From: Xanthomarina sp. F2636L
Lineage (GTDB): Bacteria; Bacteroidota; Bacteroidia; Flavobacteriales; Flavobacteriaceae
Direction: 5' to 3'
Assembly: GCF_026410195.1 (NCBI RefSeq)
Contig: NZ_JAPMLM010000055.1
Location: 372,001-436,000, forward strand
Length of the DNA stretch: 64,000 nucleotides
Shown here one piece after another: positions 1 through 8,839 of this stretch. The notes under the pieces were generated by a model that had not been told where the DNA came from, did not search any database, and worked only from the letters and a program-made list of their open reading frames with translations. The position numbers and the translations under genes were made by a program. The stretch's first letter is position 1. The number at the start of each line of letters is the position of its first letter.

Positions 1-663
1 CTTCAAAGCTTGTGCATATAAACGTTTTTTAAACGCACTATCGGTTTCTTCCAAACCCATGGAAGTTAAAATCTCTTTATCTGGAGCGTTTATTTTTATT
101 AAGGAATCTACTTTTGTACCAGCAAAACTAATGTCATTTTTTTTAGAATTAAAATTTTTATCTGAAACTAATGAGTCTATTTGCTTTTCGGTCATTCCAG
201 AAAATACAGCCGTTTTTTTAAGAGCAATCCTCGCTTCTTCTCTATCTAAGGAATCTTTTAGTTTTAAAGCTAAAACTTCTTCTTCTGAAAGCGAATTTAT
301 ATCAACATGTTCTTCAAAAGCACTAGCAAGACCTTTATCCATATCACTTGCTTGTTCATTGGCTTTAAACGAAAATAAAAAGAAAAAAACAATAGCAACA
401 AACAGATACATCTGTGCTGGATGTAAATATAATAAACGTTTACCTTCTATAAACTTCCTTGCTAAATACCCGGGTTTTATTAATAAAGGAATAAAACTTT
501 TAAAAAAACGCGCATCAAAAGAAAAGTAATTACTTATTGTATTATAAAATAAGACACCTAAAGTTAACTCATCTTTGTCTTTCTGACCACAATGAGGACA
601 GAATTTAAAATCGCTATCAAAAGAGTTTTCACAATTTTTGCAAATAGTTTGGTTGGTTGACAT
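1..663 (-). CDS. DUF3667-type zinc-ribbon membrane protein, 3' truncated by window edge
   Basis: The minus-strand frame is open from an ATG at 663 to the window edge (221 codons seen, C-terminus missing). The N-terminus has a zinc ribbon, CKNC followed 13 residues later by CPHCG. A stretch rich in aromatic and basic residues follows (RFFKSFIPLLIKPG, LYLHPAQMYLF), then a hydrophobic segment (VAIVFFFLFSF) and a charged, probably extracytoplasmic region. The ribbon plus the YLHPAQMYLF-like motif is typical of DUF3667 membrane proteins common in Bacteroidota; their function is unknown. A plus-strand open frame over the same DNA is only its shadow. Confidence 0.8.
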   Translation of the reverse strand, partial: MSTNQTICKNCENSFDSDFKFCPHCGQKDKDELTLGVLFYNTISNYFSFDARFFKSFIPLLIKPGYLARKFIEGKRLLYLHPAQMYLFVAIVFFFLFSFKANEQASDMDKGLASAFEEHVDINSLSEEEVLALKLKDSLDREEARIALKKTAVFSGMTEKQIDSLVSDKNFNSKKNDISFAGTKVDSLIKINAPDKEILTSMGLEETDSAFKKRLYAQALK

Positions 664-884
664 TACTTTTAAAATTGGTTCTATAAATGTATAAAAAAGA
701 GAGTATTTATTACTTATTTAAAAATAATTTAATAGATATGCGATTGTTAAGAGTTATAATTTTTAAATAAAACAAATTTTAAGACACTTATTAACAAGAC
801 TTTACACCTAGACAGTTCTAAAAATCCGATTTTGGCATGTTGTTTGTTTTATACTTGACACGTTTCATTTTAAATCTAACAATT

Positions 885-2042
885 ATGAAAAAATTTATGT
901 TTTTAATAACAGCTTTAGTCCTGAGCGGGCTAACTGTTAGCGCAACAACTACCAACAAACCAAGTTCTATTGATAATACAACAGCTTTGAGAGGTTATGG
1001 TAATTCTTTCATATTTGTTGAAAATGGAGTTGAGTTCTCCATATTCCCAGATGGACAGTTCGATTTTTATATGCCATCATACGGACCAAATATAAGTGTT
1101 TATAGTCCTGGAATAAGTATCAGTTTTAACTCTGGATACAATTACAATCCGTTTTTACAATACGATGAATTCGGAGCCATTATTCAAGTGGAACACGTAC
1201 CAGTTTATTACGATTATTATGGTCGTGTAAATCAAATTGGAAATGTGTTTATTAATTATAACAGTTTTGGAAACGTATCGCGAATTGGAGGGCTTTATAT
1301 TCACTATAACTCTTATAGAAGATATGCTTATTATACGGGATATATCAATGCGTTTAATCCGTACTACGTTTACAGACCTTGGCATGGATATTACCGGGTT
1401 CCAGCCTACAACCACTGTGTTGTTTACCACAGACCTTATAGACAATATTACACGCCTATTAGATATAATTACAACAGACCTTATACAAACAATTACAGAC
1501 GTTCTACTGCTGTTGCAACAAGACGAGGTAATACAATTAAAAGAAGAACTGAGTTGGCCACAAGACCTACTCGTGCAAACAATACTCCAAGAAGAGATGT
1601 TGGAACTGCAAAACCTAGATCAGGAAATCAAGTTGCTGCTCAGCCTAGAAATACGAACAATACGGTAAGGCCACGTACTGGTTCTCAAGCTAATTCACCT
1701 AGATCTAATAATCAGGTAGCACCAAAGCCTAGAACAGCAACTAATACAGTAAGACCATATAAAGGTTCAAGCAATAACTCACCCAGATCTAACAATCAGG
1801 TTGCACCAAAGCCTAGAACCGTTACTAATACTGTAAGACCTAGAACTAATTCTCAAATGAATTCTCCTAGATCTAAAAGCCCAGCAGTTTCAAAGCCTAG
1901 GACTCAAACTGGAGGGAATTCAGCAAGACCTGAGTTTAAACAGAATGTAGCTAGTAGAAAACCAAAGCAAGTAAATAATCGTACATACAGTAAAGATCGC
2001 AATAAGAATCAGATGGCTTCAAATAATAGAAGCAGAAGGTAA
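885..2042 (+). CDS. Secreted Tyr/Asn-rich protein with basic repeat tail
   Basis: A 385-aa protein from ATG 885. An in-frame upstream ATG at 837 would put 16 extra hydrophobic residues before an evident signal peptide (MKKFMFLITALVLSGLTVSA), so 885 is preferred. The first 200 mature residues are rich in Tyr, Asn and Gly, with patterns such as YNSFGNV and YNSYRRY. From about residue 210 it is strongly basic and low in complexity. It contains a 28-aa repeat (NTVRP...SPRSNNQVAPKPRT), encoded by 84-bp tandem units. I do not recognise a characterised family. The composition suggests an envelope or extracellular structural protein. It is monocistronic, with a hairpin downstream. Confidence 0.75.
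   Translation: MKKFMFLITALVLSGLTVSATTTNKPSSIDNTTALRGYGNSFIFVENGVEFSIFPDGQFDFYMPSYGPNISVYSPGISISFNSGYNYNPFLQYDEFGAIIQVEHVPVYYDYYGRVNQIGNVFINYNSFGNVSRIGGLYIHYNSYRRYAYYTGYINAFNPYYVYRPWHGYYRVPAYNHCVVYHRPYRQYYTPIRYNYNRPYTNNYRRSTAVATRRGNTIKRRTELATRPTRANNTPRRDVGTAKPRSGNQVAAQPRNTNNTVRPRTGSQANSPRSNNQVAPKPRTATNTVRPYKGSSNNSPRSNNQVAPKPRTVTNTVRPRTNSQMNSPRSKSPAVSKPRTQTGGNSARPEFKQNVASRKPKQVNNRTYSKDRNKNQMASNNRSRR
1659..1910 (+). repeat. 84-bp tandem repeat inside the secreted protein gene
   Basis: Units start at 1659, 1743 and 1827, exactly 84 bp apart, each encoding NTVRP followed by a basic linker and SPRSNNQVAPKPRT. The third unit diverges toward its end (SPRSKSPAVSKPRT). The spacing keeps the reading frame, so copy number could change without disrupting the protein. 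Confidence 0.8.
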
Positions 2043-2063
2043 TTAAATTTTGGTTGGTTAGTT

Positions 2064-2119
2064 GGAAAGTCCTGCAAGTAGTTTGCCTCAAAGCAACATT
2101 GTGGGATTTTCCTTTTTTT
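2064..2119 (+). terminator. Rho-independent terminator after the repeat protein gene
   Basis: GGAAAGTCC (2064-2072) can pair with GGATTTTCC (2104-2112) through a G-T wobble, and a run of T follows. It lies between convergent genes and touches the stop of the leftward flippase gene. Confidence 0.5.
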
Positions 2120-3581
2120 AGTTTTTATTGATTCTTAATATTTTATTTAATAAGATTGAAATATCATCAGATAGATTAAGCCAATACACTAAAAAGCCAT
2201 AGCTTAAAGAAATCAGCAAACTTTTTAGAGCAATATTTACAATTGGATGAAATGGAAAGTCCCAGAAATAAAACACACCTAAACTTACTAACAAAAGCAA
2301 AATAACCTTTACGGTATTTGCAGTAAAAGGCAACATTTTAAACTTAATATATACAAAGACAATTTTAGATATGTTGTAAATTAGAATAGCAATAAACGTT
2401 GCAAAAGCAGCCCCATTTATTCCATATAAAGGAATAAAAATCATATTTAGGACTACTGTTAGTACAGCCAGAAAAGCACCTAAAACTAGAACCATTCTGT
2501 AATAATCACTATTAAAAAGGATAGCATTATTATTTCCTAACAAGCTATCAAGCAACTTAGTAAGACCAATTATAAATACAACTATCAATCCATCAACATA
2601 ATTTTCATCAATCAATTTGTAAAGTTCATTAATATTTAAAATAATTAATAGAAATATAAACCCTGATATAATAAATAAGGTTAAGGAACTTTTTTTATAA
2701 AGAATCTTTAAATCAATTTTATTTTTTTCGTTTAAAAGTTTTGCCGTTAACGGATTAACAATTTGATACATAGACCTGTAAGGCACTCCAATAACCGTAG
2801 CAATATAAATGGCGACTCCGTAATAAGCAACGTTTTCAATGGCTTCGTAGCGATTAATCATAAACTTATCTATTTCTAAAATCACATTTGCTACAGAACC
2901 TGCAATAATTATTAAAGTCGTGTATTTTAAAATAGACTTAAGATTCGGGATTCTTTCAAATTTTAACTTTGGAAAACGAAGACTAAAAGCATACAACTTC
3001 ATAATAAGCATTCGCATAGCATAAACACCAACGACACTGTAAATAAACTGATCTACTGTCAAGAATCCTGCATACAACATAAGAAGCAAAGCTGTTGTAC
3101 AAACTCTATGAAACACCTCTTTCATAAAGTTACCAAACACAGTTTGCATTTGTACTTTAGACCAAGCATAAAAAACTTCGAAGTAAGCAAAAGTTATGGC
3201 TGCAATATAAATAAGCCACACATAATCGACTACAATAATATTGTCTCCTGCTAACCATGTACTTATAAATGAAAAAGCGAAGTATCCAATAAGACCAAAC
3301 GGAATAATTACCAATAAAGGTAAAAATAACATTAGGGTTAAAAAGCTATTTTGAGATTGCTTTGTTTTAAAGGAAGAATAAAATTTCACGATAGTATTAT
3401 GAACACCAAAAGCCATAAGGGGCATCATAATATTAGCCGTAGAAAGTAAATAGCTTACCAATCCGAAGTACTCGTCACTTAAAAAAGAAGTATATAAAAA
3501 CATAACATTTATAGCTCCAATTCCAAAGCCTAGATAAGTAATAAGCGTGTTTTTTATAGACTGATTTACTACAACTCCCAT
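2118..3581 (-). CDS. Polysaccharide flippase (Wzx/PST-type membrane protein)
   Basis: A 487-aa integral membrane protein with about 12-14 hydrophobic helices spread over its whole length. Its N-terminus (NTLITYLGFGIGAINVMFLY) and overall layout match the polysaccharide biosynthesis/export (PST) branch of the MOP flippases. These move lipid-linked oligosaccharides across the inner membrane. Its ATG at 3581 lies inside the 3' end of the upstream glycosyltransferase gene (13-bp overlap), suggesting coupled translation. With the glycosyltransferase and YfhO-like gene it forms a leftward envelope-glycan group. The substrate cannot be read from sequence. Confidence 0.85.
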   Translation of the reverse strand: MGVVVNQSIKNTLITYLGFGIGAINVMFLYTSFLSDEYFGLVSYLLSTANIMMPLMAFGVHNTIVKFYSSFKTKQSQNSFLTLMLFLPLLVIIPFGLIGYFAFSFISTWLAGDNIIVVDYVWLIYIAAITFAYFEVFYAWSKVQMQTVFGNFMKEVFHRVCTTALLLMLYAGFLTVDQFIYSVVGVYAMRMLIMKLYAFSLRFPKLKFERIPNLKSILKYTTLIIIAGSVANVILEIDKFMINRYEAIENVAYYGVAIYIATVIGVPYRSMYQIVNPLTAKLLNEKNKIDLKILYKKSSLTLFIISGFIFLLIILNINELYKLIDENYVDGLIVVFIIGLTKLLDSLLGNNNAILFNSDYYRMVLVLGAFLAVLTVVLNMIFIPLYGINGAAFATFIAILIYNISKIVFVYIKFKMLPFTANTVKVILLLLVSLGVFYFWDFPFHPIVNIALKSLLISLSYGFLVYWLNLSDDISILLNKILRINKN

Positions 3582-4861
3582 AAAATCAATTTAGATAAAG
3601 ATTCGGTTAAAGCTTGTCTACTATATTTTTGCAATCCGATAGCATGAGATTTTAAATTCCCTTCTTTATATGATTTATAAAAATTTAAGAGGGTCCTTTT
3701 TATGGCATCGTGATCTTGATAATTAAAATAGGATCCGGTATTGGTTTCTTTAAGAATAGTTTCAACATCTGAATCTTTTGGACCAATAGCTAAAATTGGT
3801 CTATTAGAAACCATATATTCAAATAGTTTTCCTGGAATAATACATTTAGTTTCATCGGAATCTATTTCAATCAATAATAAAACTTGAGATTTTTTTTGAA
3901 ATTCAATCGCCTTATTATGTGTTACATAACTATGTTTATTTACATAAGAGCTTAAACCATATAATTTTAAAGTTTCTAATACATCTGCACTAACTGAACC
4001 TATAAAATGAAGTTCTAAATCTTTAGCAAAATCTGCATGCTCCTCTAGAAGTTCTTTTAAAACTTTCCAGAGTACTTCTGGGTTTCGTTTAGACAATAAA
4101 GAGCCAATATGGGCTAAAGTAAACTTTTTATCAAGTGGTGGATTCCCAACCGAGTTTCTATCGTAACCATTAGTAATTACCGAAATGGGCTTGTCTGTAA
4201 TATTTGAAAACTCCTTTTTTGTTACTTCACTAGTCACTATAATTTGATTGGCCTTTTGAAGAACTTCTTTTTCTAACGCCTTGTGTTTCTGTTTGGCGTA
4301 GTTAGTAAGTTTTAATTGTTTATGATATCCAATAGTTGTCCAAGGATCTCTAAAATCTGCTATCCAATTAACTCCTGAACTTTTTTGTAATTTGAGCCCG
4401 ATAAGATGCAAACTATGTGGAGGTCCTGTTGTAATAACAGTTTCTATATTATAATCTGATATATAGGTATCCAAATATCTAAATGAAGGTCTTACCCAAC
4501 TCTTTCTAGCATCTGGAATAAAAAAATTTCCACGTACAAAAAGCAGTAATTTATCTATGATTGATTGTTGCTTATCCTTAGGAATAATCCCTTTACTTAT
4601 GGTCTTGGATTTGGATTTAGATAAAAATCCAGCAAATTTATAAGGTTCTTTTATGGGTTGTTTTAGAATAGTAATTTCATTTGAAACTTCTTCTAAAAGA
4701 GTTTCATCTATAATGGGATAACTGGGGTTTGATGGCACATAAACAACTGGCTCTATACCAAATTCTGGTAAATATTTTACAAACTTCAACCAACGTTGTA
4801 CTCCTGGACCTCCAGCTGGTGGCCAATAGTACGCGATTATAAGAACCTTGGTTTTAGTCAT
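3569..4861 (-). CDS. Family 4-like glycosyltransferase
   Basis: A 430-aa soluble GT-B protein. The N-terminal Rossmann half opens with VLIIAYYWPPAGGPGVQRW, a glycine-rich acceptor-site motif typical of GT4 enzymes. The donor-binding half includes LAHIGSLLSKRNPEVLW and a C-terminal GKLFEYMVSNRPILAIG stretch holding the usual E-x7-E-like region. It should transfer a sugar from a nucleotide donor during surface glycan assembly. It lies 29 bp after the YfhO-like gene and overlaps the flippase gene, so the three are probably one transcript. Confidence 0.85.
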   Translation of the reverse strand: MTKTKVLIIAYYWPPAGGPGVQRWLKFVKYLPEFGIEPVVYVPSNPSYPIIDETLLEEVSNEITILKQPIKEPYKFAGFLSKSKSKTISKGIIPKDKQQSIIDKLLLFVRGNFFIPDARKSWVRPSFRYLDTYISDYNIETVITTGPPHSLHLIGLKLQKSSGVNWIADFRDPWTTIGYHKQLKLTNYAKQKHKALEKEVLQKANQIIVTSEVTKKEFSNITDKPISVITNGYDRNSVGNPPLDKKFTLAHIGSLLSKRNPEVLWKVLKELLEEHADFAKDLELHFIGSVSADVLETLKLYGLSSYVNKHSYVTHNKAIEFQKKSQVLLLIEIDSDETKCIIPGKLFEYMVSNRPILAIGPKDSDVETILKETNTGSYFNYQDHDAIKRTLLNFYKSYKEGNLKSHAIGLQKYSRQALTESLSKLILWEL

Positions 4862-4890
4862 TTTTACAGTCGTAAAGTCTTAGAATGAAT

Positions 4891-7326
4891 TTAAGATTTA
4901 TCTTCCTTCTTAAAATTATAGAACAAACCTCCAAGAAGCAATAAAACAAATATTATAGAGCTTGCCAGTGCAATATTACTACCGGTTTTTACAACCTGTG
5001 GTTCAAATTTAAATTCTATGTCATGATTGCCTGCAGGAATATTCATTCCTCGTAATACGTAATTTACGCGTGTATGTGGGGCTAATTGTCCATCTATATA
5101 CGCATTCCAACCATCTTTATAATAAATTTCAGAAAACACAGCAAAACCATCAACAGCACTAGAAGATTTATATTTAATATAATTGGGCTTATAGGTTTCA
5201 ACTTTAATTGTAGCAGTAGTATCTATCATAATATCTTCCTTTAAAAAAGAAGCATATTTATCATCGGTCATCATAATAGCTACTTTTTTAGTGTCTAAAC
5301 TGTCAAGAGCTTTTATTTCATCGTTTGCCGAGTTAACAAACTTAATGTTTTCAATAAACCACGCATTTCCATTGGCATCTGGATTGGTGTAAGGAAACGG
5401 ATTTCCTTCTTCATCTTCAGCTATAATATATTTAGTATTCAACATGTTTAACACGTTGATGTTGTTTTTTGAAATATAAAAATCATACAACTCATCATAA
5501 CGTTTTAATTTGGCTGCATGATAGCCCGATAAAGAATTGTAGAAATAAGAGGCTTTAGCTGGGGCTCGAGAAACCAAATCAAAAACTCTAAAGTTTTCTG
5601 AATCTTGCATGATAGCTTTATCAACTTCAGTAGCTTGATACGGTTTATTCATTCTTATGGAAGGCACAAAAGAATCGTTGTTAACATAACGTCTATCTAC
5701 ACCCACCAAGTCGATTAAAATTAAAACTGCAAAAGCCATAATTACTTTTGTTTCGGAAAGTTTCTTTTTCAAAAATAAATAGATGGTTCCAGCTGCAATT
5801 AGAACTAAAATTAAAGTTCTAAACGTATCTGCCGTAAAAAAGGCTTTTCTGTCTGCAATTAAGGCGTCCATAAATTGTTGGCCAAAATTCTGACGATAAT
5901 ACCCATCGCTTCCTCCAACAAAATTAAACAAGGATGATTTAAACAATAAGAAAACTACAGCCAACCCAGCCGTTATAATTACTGTATATTTTAAGGCTTT
6001 TAGTTTTTCTTCTTCTTTATTAAAATTATTAAAAAGCTTTACAAGTCCAAAAATGGCTAAAACAGGAATACATAATTCTAGAATAACTTGAGTAGAACTT
6101 ACTGCTCTAAATTTGTTGTAAAGAGGTATGAAATCTATAAAAAAATCGGTTATAAACTTAAATGGCTGACTATCTCCATATGATAAAATTAAGGATAATA
6201 AACTTCCACCAACAAGCCACCATTTTAAACGACCTTTTACTAAAAACAGCGCAAATATAAATAAGAAAATTACAACTGCTCCAATATAAGCTGGAGCTTC
6301 CACAATAGTTTGTTTTCCCCAATAAGTAGGTGTTTGTTTGGCATATTCTCTGGCTTCCAATGGTGGAACTCCTTGCTTTAAAAAGAACTGGTAAGACTCT
6401 GAATCCTTTCCAACATCTTCATGACTACCACCTCCCATAAATCTAGGAATATACAAATTGAAGGTCTCTAATATGCCATAACTGTATTCTGTAATATAAT
6501 CTCTATCAAGTCCGGTTGTAATTTCTTTTGGAGAACCATCTTCATTTATGGTTAATTCACTAGGTCCTCTGGTACTTACTTTGGCGTACTCTTGGGTTGC
6601 TAAGATATTTGTTGCGTTAAGTCCAATAGCTAAAACAACGGCTAATGATAAAATGCCCACAGTTTTAAAATAATGGGATAATTCTTGTTTTTTATAAGCA
6701 TCTACTAAATAAGCAATTCCTAAAACAAGTACTAAAAACATCAAATAGTAGGTCATTTGAAAGTGATTAGCCACTAACTCCAATGCCATAGCAACAGTAG
6801 TTAGCAGAAATCCGAAAATATAGCGCTTTCTAAAGGTTAATAAAATACCACTTAAAACCAAAGGCATATAAGCAATTGCATGCGCTTTACTATTATGTCC
6901 AACCCCCAGTATAATAATTAAATAAGTAGAAAAGCCAAAGGCAAGCCCCCCGAGTGCAGCTAATTTATAATCTACTTTTAAGACCAATAATAGAATATAA
7001 AATCCTATAAAATAAAGAAAAAGATAATCTGCTGGCCTAGGTAAAAACCGGAGTGTTAAATCTAACTTTTTAATATAATTATTGGGATAATGCGCTCCTA
7101 GTTGATAAGTTGGCATCCCTCCAAAAGCACTATTTGTCCAATATGTCTCTTCGCCAGTAGCTTGTTTAAAATCTTTTTGTTGCTTAGACATACCAATATA
7201 ATGCACAATATCACTTTGGTAAATAGATTTTCCTTGAAGTACAGGGCTAAAATAAGTTAAGGAAATAATCACGAATCCTATTAAAACAAGGATGTGAGGG
7301 AGGAATTTTTTAAAAGAAATAGACAT
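4891..7326 (-). CDS. YfhO-family membrane protein (predicted glycosyltransferase-like)
   Basis: An 811-aa protein with an N-terminal helix, many membrane segments through about residue 560, a soluble extracytoplasmic domain of about 200 residues, and a final helix (ALASSIIFVLLLLGGLFY). The motif YWTNSAFGGMPTYQLGAHYP near residues 62-81 and the length fit the YfhO family, which in Gram-positives is linked to glycosylation of lipoteichoic acid. In Bacteroidota its substrate is unknown. The glycosyltransferase and flippase downstream support a role in envelope glycan modification. Confidence 0.8.
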   Translation of the reverse strand: MSISFKKFLPHILVLIGFVIISLTYFSPVLQGKSIYQSDIVHYIGMSKQQKDFKQATGEETYWTNSAFGGMPTYQLGAHYPNNYIKKLDLTLRFLPRPADYLFLYFIGFYILLLVLKVDYKLAALGGLAFGFSTYLIIILGVGHNSKAHAIAYMPLVLSGILLTFRKRYIFGFLLTTVAMALELVANHFQMTYYLMFLVLVLGIAYLVDAYKKQELSHYFKTVGILSLAVVLAIGLNATNILATQEYAKVSTRGPSELTINEDGSPKEITTGLDRDYITEYSYGILETFNLYIPRFMGGGSHEDVGKDSESYQFFLKQGVPPLEAREYAKQTPTYWGKQTIVEAPAYIGAVVIFLFIFALFLVKGRLKWWLVGGSLLSLILSYGDSQPFKFITDFFIDFIPLYNKFRAVSSTQVILELCIPVLAIFGLVKLFNNFNKEEEKLKALKYTVIITAGLAVVFLLFKSSLFNFVGGSDGYYRQNFGQQFMDALIADRKAFFTADTFRTLILVLIAAGTIYLFLKKKLSETKVIMAFAVLILIDLVGVDRRYVNNDSFVPSIRMNKPYQATEVDKAIMQDSENFRVFDLVSRAPAKASYFYNSLSGYHAAKLKRYDELYDFYISKNNINVLNMLNTKYIIAEDEEGNPFPYTNPDANGNAWFIENIKFVNSANDEIKALDSLDTKKVAIMMTDDKYASFLKEDIMIDTTATIKVETYKPNYIKYKSSSAVDGFAVFSEIYYKDGWNAYIDGQLAPHTRVNYVLRGMNIPAGNHDIEFKFEPQVVKTGSNIALASSIIFVLLLLGGLFYNFKKEDKS

Positions 7327-7355
7327 GAAAATATGTTATACTATGAAAGCGAAAA

Positions 7356-7643
7356 TTAATCAATTTCTTCGTAATCTACATATTCTCCTACATTTTTATT
7401 TGAAGTTGTTCTTTGAGGTGCTTTATCTATAGATACTTCGCCCTCTTTATTTTTTTCTTGCGTAGTTTGTTTAGGCTGTTGATATTGCCCAAACTGCCCG
7501 CCAAAACGCTCTTCTGCCTTTTTTGCAACATATTTCATTAATAAAGGCGCAAACAATCTGGATAGTATTTTTATTCCATAATAAATTAATAGAATAATCA
7601 AAATAACCCTTAAAACGCCTGTTATAGATGCATACTGTAGCAT
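7356..7643 (-). CDS. DUF4834-type small membrane protein
   Basis: A 95-aa protein from ATG 7643. An in-frame TTG at 7661 is an alternative start, but it forms the end of a likely -7 promoter box, so it is probably not translated. One helix (GVLRVILIILLIYYGIKIL) is followed by a conserved RLFAPLLMKYVAKKAEERFG segment and an acidic, Gln-rich tail ending YVDYEEID. This layout fits DUF4834, found next to the YfhO gene in flavobacteria. Its function is unknown. Confidence 0.7.
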   Translation of the reverse strand: MLQYASITGVLRVILIILLIYYGIKILSRLFAPLLMKYVAKKAEERFGGQFGQYQQPKQTTQEKNKEGEVSIDKAPQRTTSNKNVGEYVDYEEID

Positions 7644-7658
7644 AGATATAATTTTAAA

Positions 7659-7666
7659 CAAAAATA
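7659..7666 (-). promoter_or_regulatory. -7 promoter box for the DUF4834-YfhO-GT-flippase group
   Basis: The minus strand reads TATTTTTG, a perfect TAnnTTTG, 16 bases before ATG 7643. No clear -33 TTG was found at the usual distance. Confidence 0.45.
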
Positions 7667-7720
7667 CAAATCTCCTTTTTTAAAATGTGAAATAAATACT
7701 TAAAAAAAATATAAAATCTA

Positions 7721-7728
7721 TATATTTG
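7721..7728 (+). promoter_or_regulatory. -7 promoter box upstream of the outer-membrane barrel gene
   Basis: TATATTTG matches TAnnTTTG in the gap between divergent genes. It would give a leader of about 100 bases to ATG 7835. No good -33 element was seen. Confidence 0.4.
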
Positions 7729-7834
7729 ATTCAAACTAAACTGCATAATAAGTTTGCCACATGTTTATAATTATAAAACACTAAAAAGCAAACCGTTATA
7801 TTTTACAGCTTCAAATCAACTAAATATGTTACAT

Positions 7835-8821
7835 ATGACATCTTTAAAAACTTATGTATTCTTATTAGCTTTTGCCTTTACATTAAATGCTTATTCGCAA
7901 TATACCGAAGTTATAAATTCCAACAGACCTGGAGTTTCTCAAAGTGCTTTTTCAGTTGGAACAAACGTGGTTCAATTTGAAGCAGGTCCATATATGTTAA
8001 ACGAAAAACATCAGCTTCTGGATAGAGAAGATAAAAGTTTTGGTGCTGATTTTGCCGTAAGATATGGGTTATTATGGCCACAACTAGAATTAAACTTAGA
8101 GGGAACTTTTCAATCTACAAAAAGAGAATACACGAATACGGTTCCTAATGAAAGTAAGTTTAGTGATTTTAAGACCCTAACTCTTGGTGCTAAATATTTA
8201 GTTTACGATCCTTTTAAAAATGCCGAAGAAGAAAAACCTAATTTATACAGTTGGAATGCTAACCATAGCTTTAAATGGAAATATTTAATTCCTGCAGTAG
8301 CTGTTTATGCTGGTGCAAATTTCGATACTAAAGACAATCCATTTACGGCTGCTGGAGTTGAAGGTTTTAGTCCAAAGATCATGATTTCTACACAAAACAA
8401 TTTTTCTGGAGGTTGGGTATTTGTCATGAACTTTGTGAAAGATCGAATTGGAACTGACCAATCTGATTTTACTTTCATTTTAACATTAACAAAGTCTATT
8501 GCCGATCAATGGGCTGTTTTTGCAGAATCTGAAAACATAAGTAGCGATTTTTATGCAGACAACCTCATTCGTTTTGGTGGCGCTTATTTATGGACTAGAA
8601 ACTTTCAGGTAGATGCTGCAGCTACATTCAACACTAAAGACACACCTTCTGTGTTTGGGGTTAGTTTAGGTGCTTCCTATCGCTTAGATTTTCATAAGGA
8701 TAAAGAAGAAAAAGATGGTACTTCGGCAGAAGAAGAACTTGAAAGACGAGAAAACAAAGCTCGTGGAGAAAAGAAGAATAAAAGAAAAAAAGAAGATATA
8801 GATTTTGATTCAGATATTTAA
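7835..8821 (+). CDS. Outer-membrane beta-barrel 'transporter' family protein
   Basis: A 328-aa protein starting MTSLKTYVFLLAFAFTLNAYSQ, a clear signal peptide. In-frame ATGs at 7754 and 7826 only lengthen the leader. The mature part opens INSNRPGVSQSAFSVG and alternates short amphipathic strands, as in the MetA-pathway/phenol-degradation-like outer-membrane family (COG4313-like). The C-terminal 45 residues are highly charged (Glu/Lys/Arg) and probably lie outside the barrel. The cargo is unknown. The next gene follows after 18 bp, so both may be co-transcribed. Confidence 0.7.
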   Translation: MTSLKTYVFLLAFAFTLNAYSQYTEVINSNRPGVSQSAFSVGTNVVQFEAGPYMLNEKHQLLDREDKSFGADFAVRYGLLWPQLELNLEGTFQSTKREYTNTVPNESKFSDFKTLTLGAKYLVYDPFKNAEEEKPNLYSWNANHSFKWKYLIPAVAVYAGANFDTKDNPFTAAGVEGFSPKIMISTQNNFSGGWVFVMNFVKDRIGTDQSDFTFILTLTKSIADQWAVFAESENISSDFYADNLIRFGGAYLWTRNFQVDAAATFNTKDTPSVFGVSLGASYRLDFHKDKEEKDGTSAEEELERRENKARGEKKNKRKKEDIDFDSDI

Positions 8822-8839
8822 TTTGATGTTTTTACACCT

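Noticed and set aside
59-529. 156-aa plus-strand open frame at the left edge
   Set aside because: It overlaps the minus-strand DUF3667-like gene, which has a zinc ribbon and continues to the window edge. The plus frame is Ser/Lys/Phe-rich with no domain features.
1237-1668. 143-aa plus-strand frame inside the secreted repeat protein
   Set aside because: Alternative-frame shadow of a Tyr/Asn/Arg-rich coding sequence. The main frame has a signal peptide and repeats.
1659-1910. Tandem repeats as a CRISPR array
   Set aside because: The units are contiguous 84-bp coding repeats without spacers, and no cas genes are nearby.
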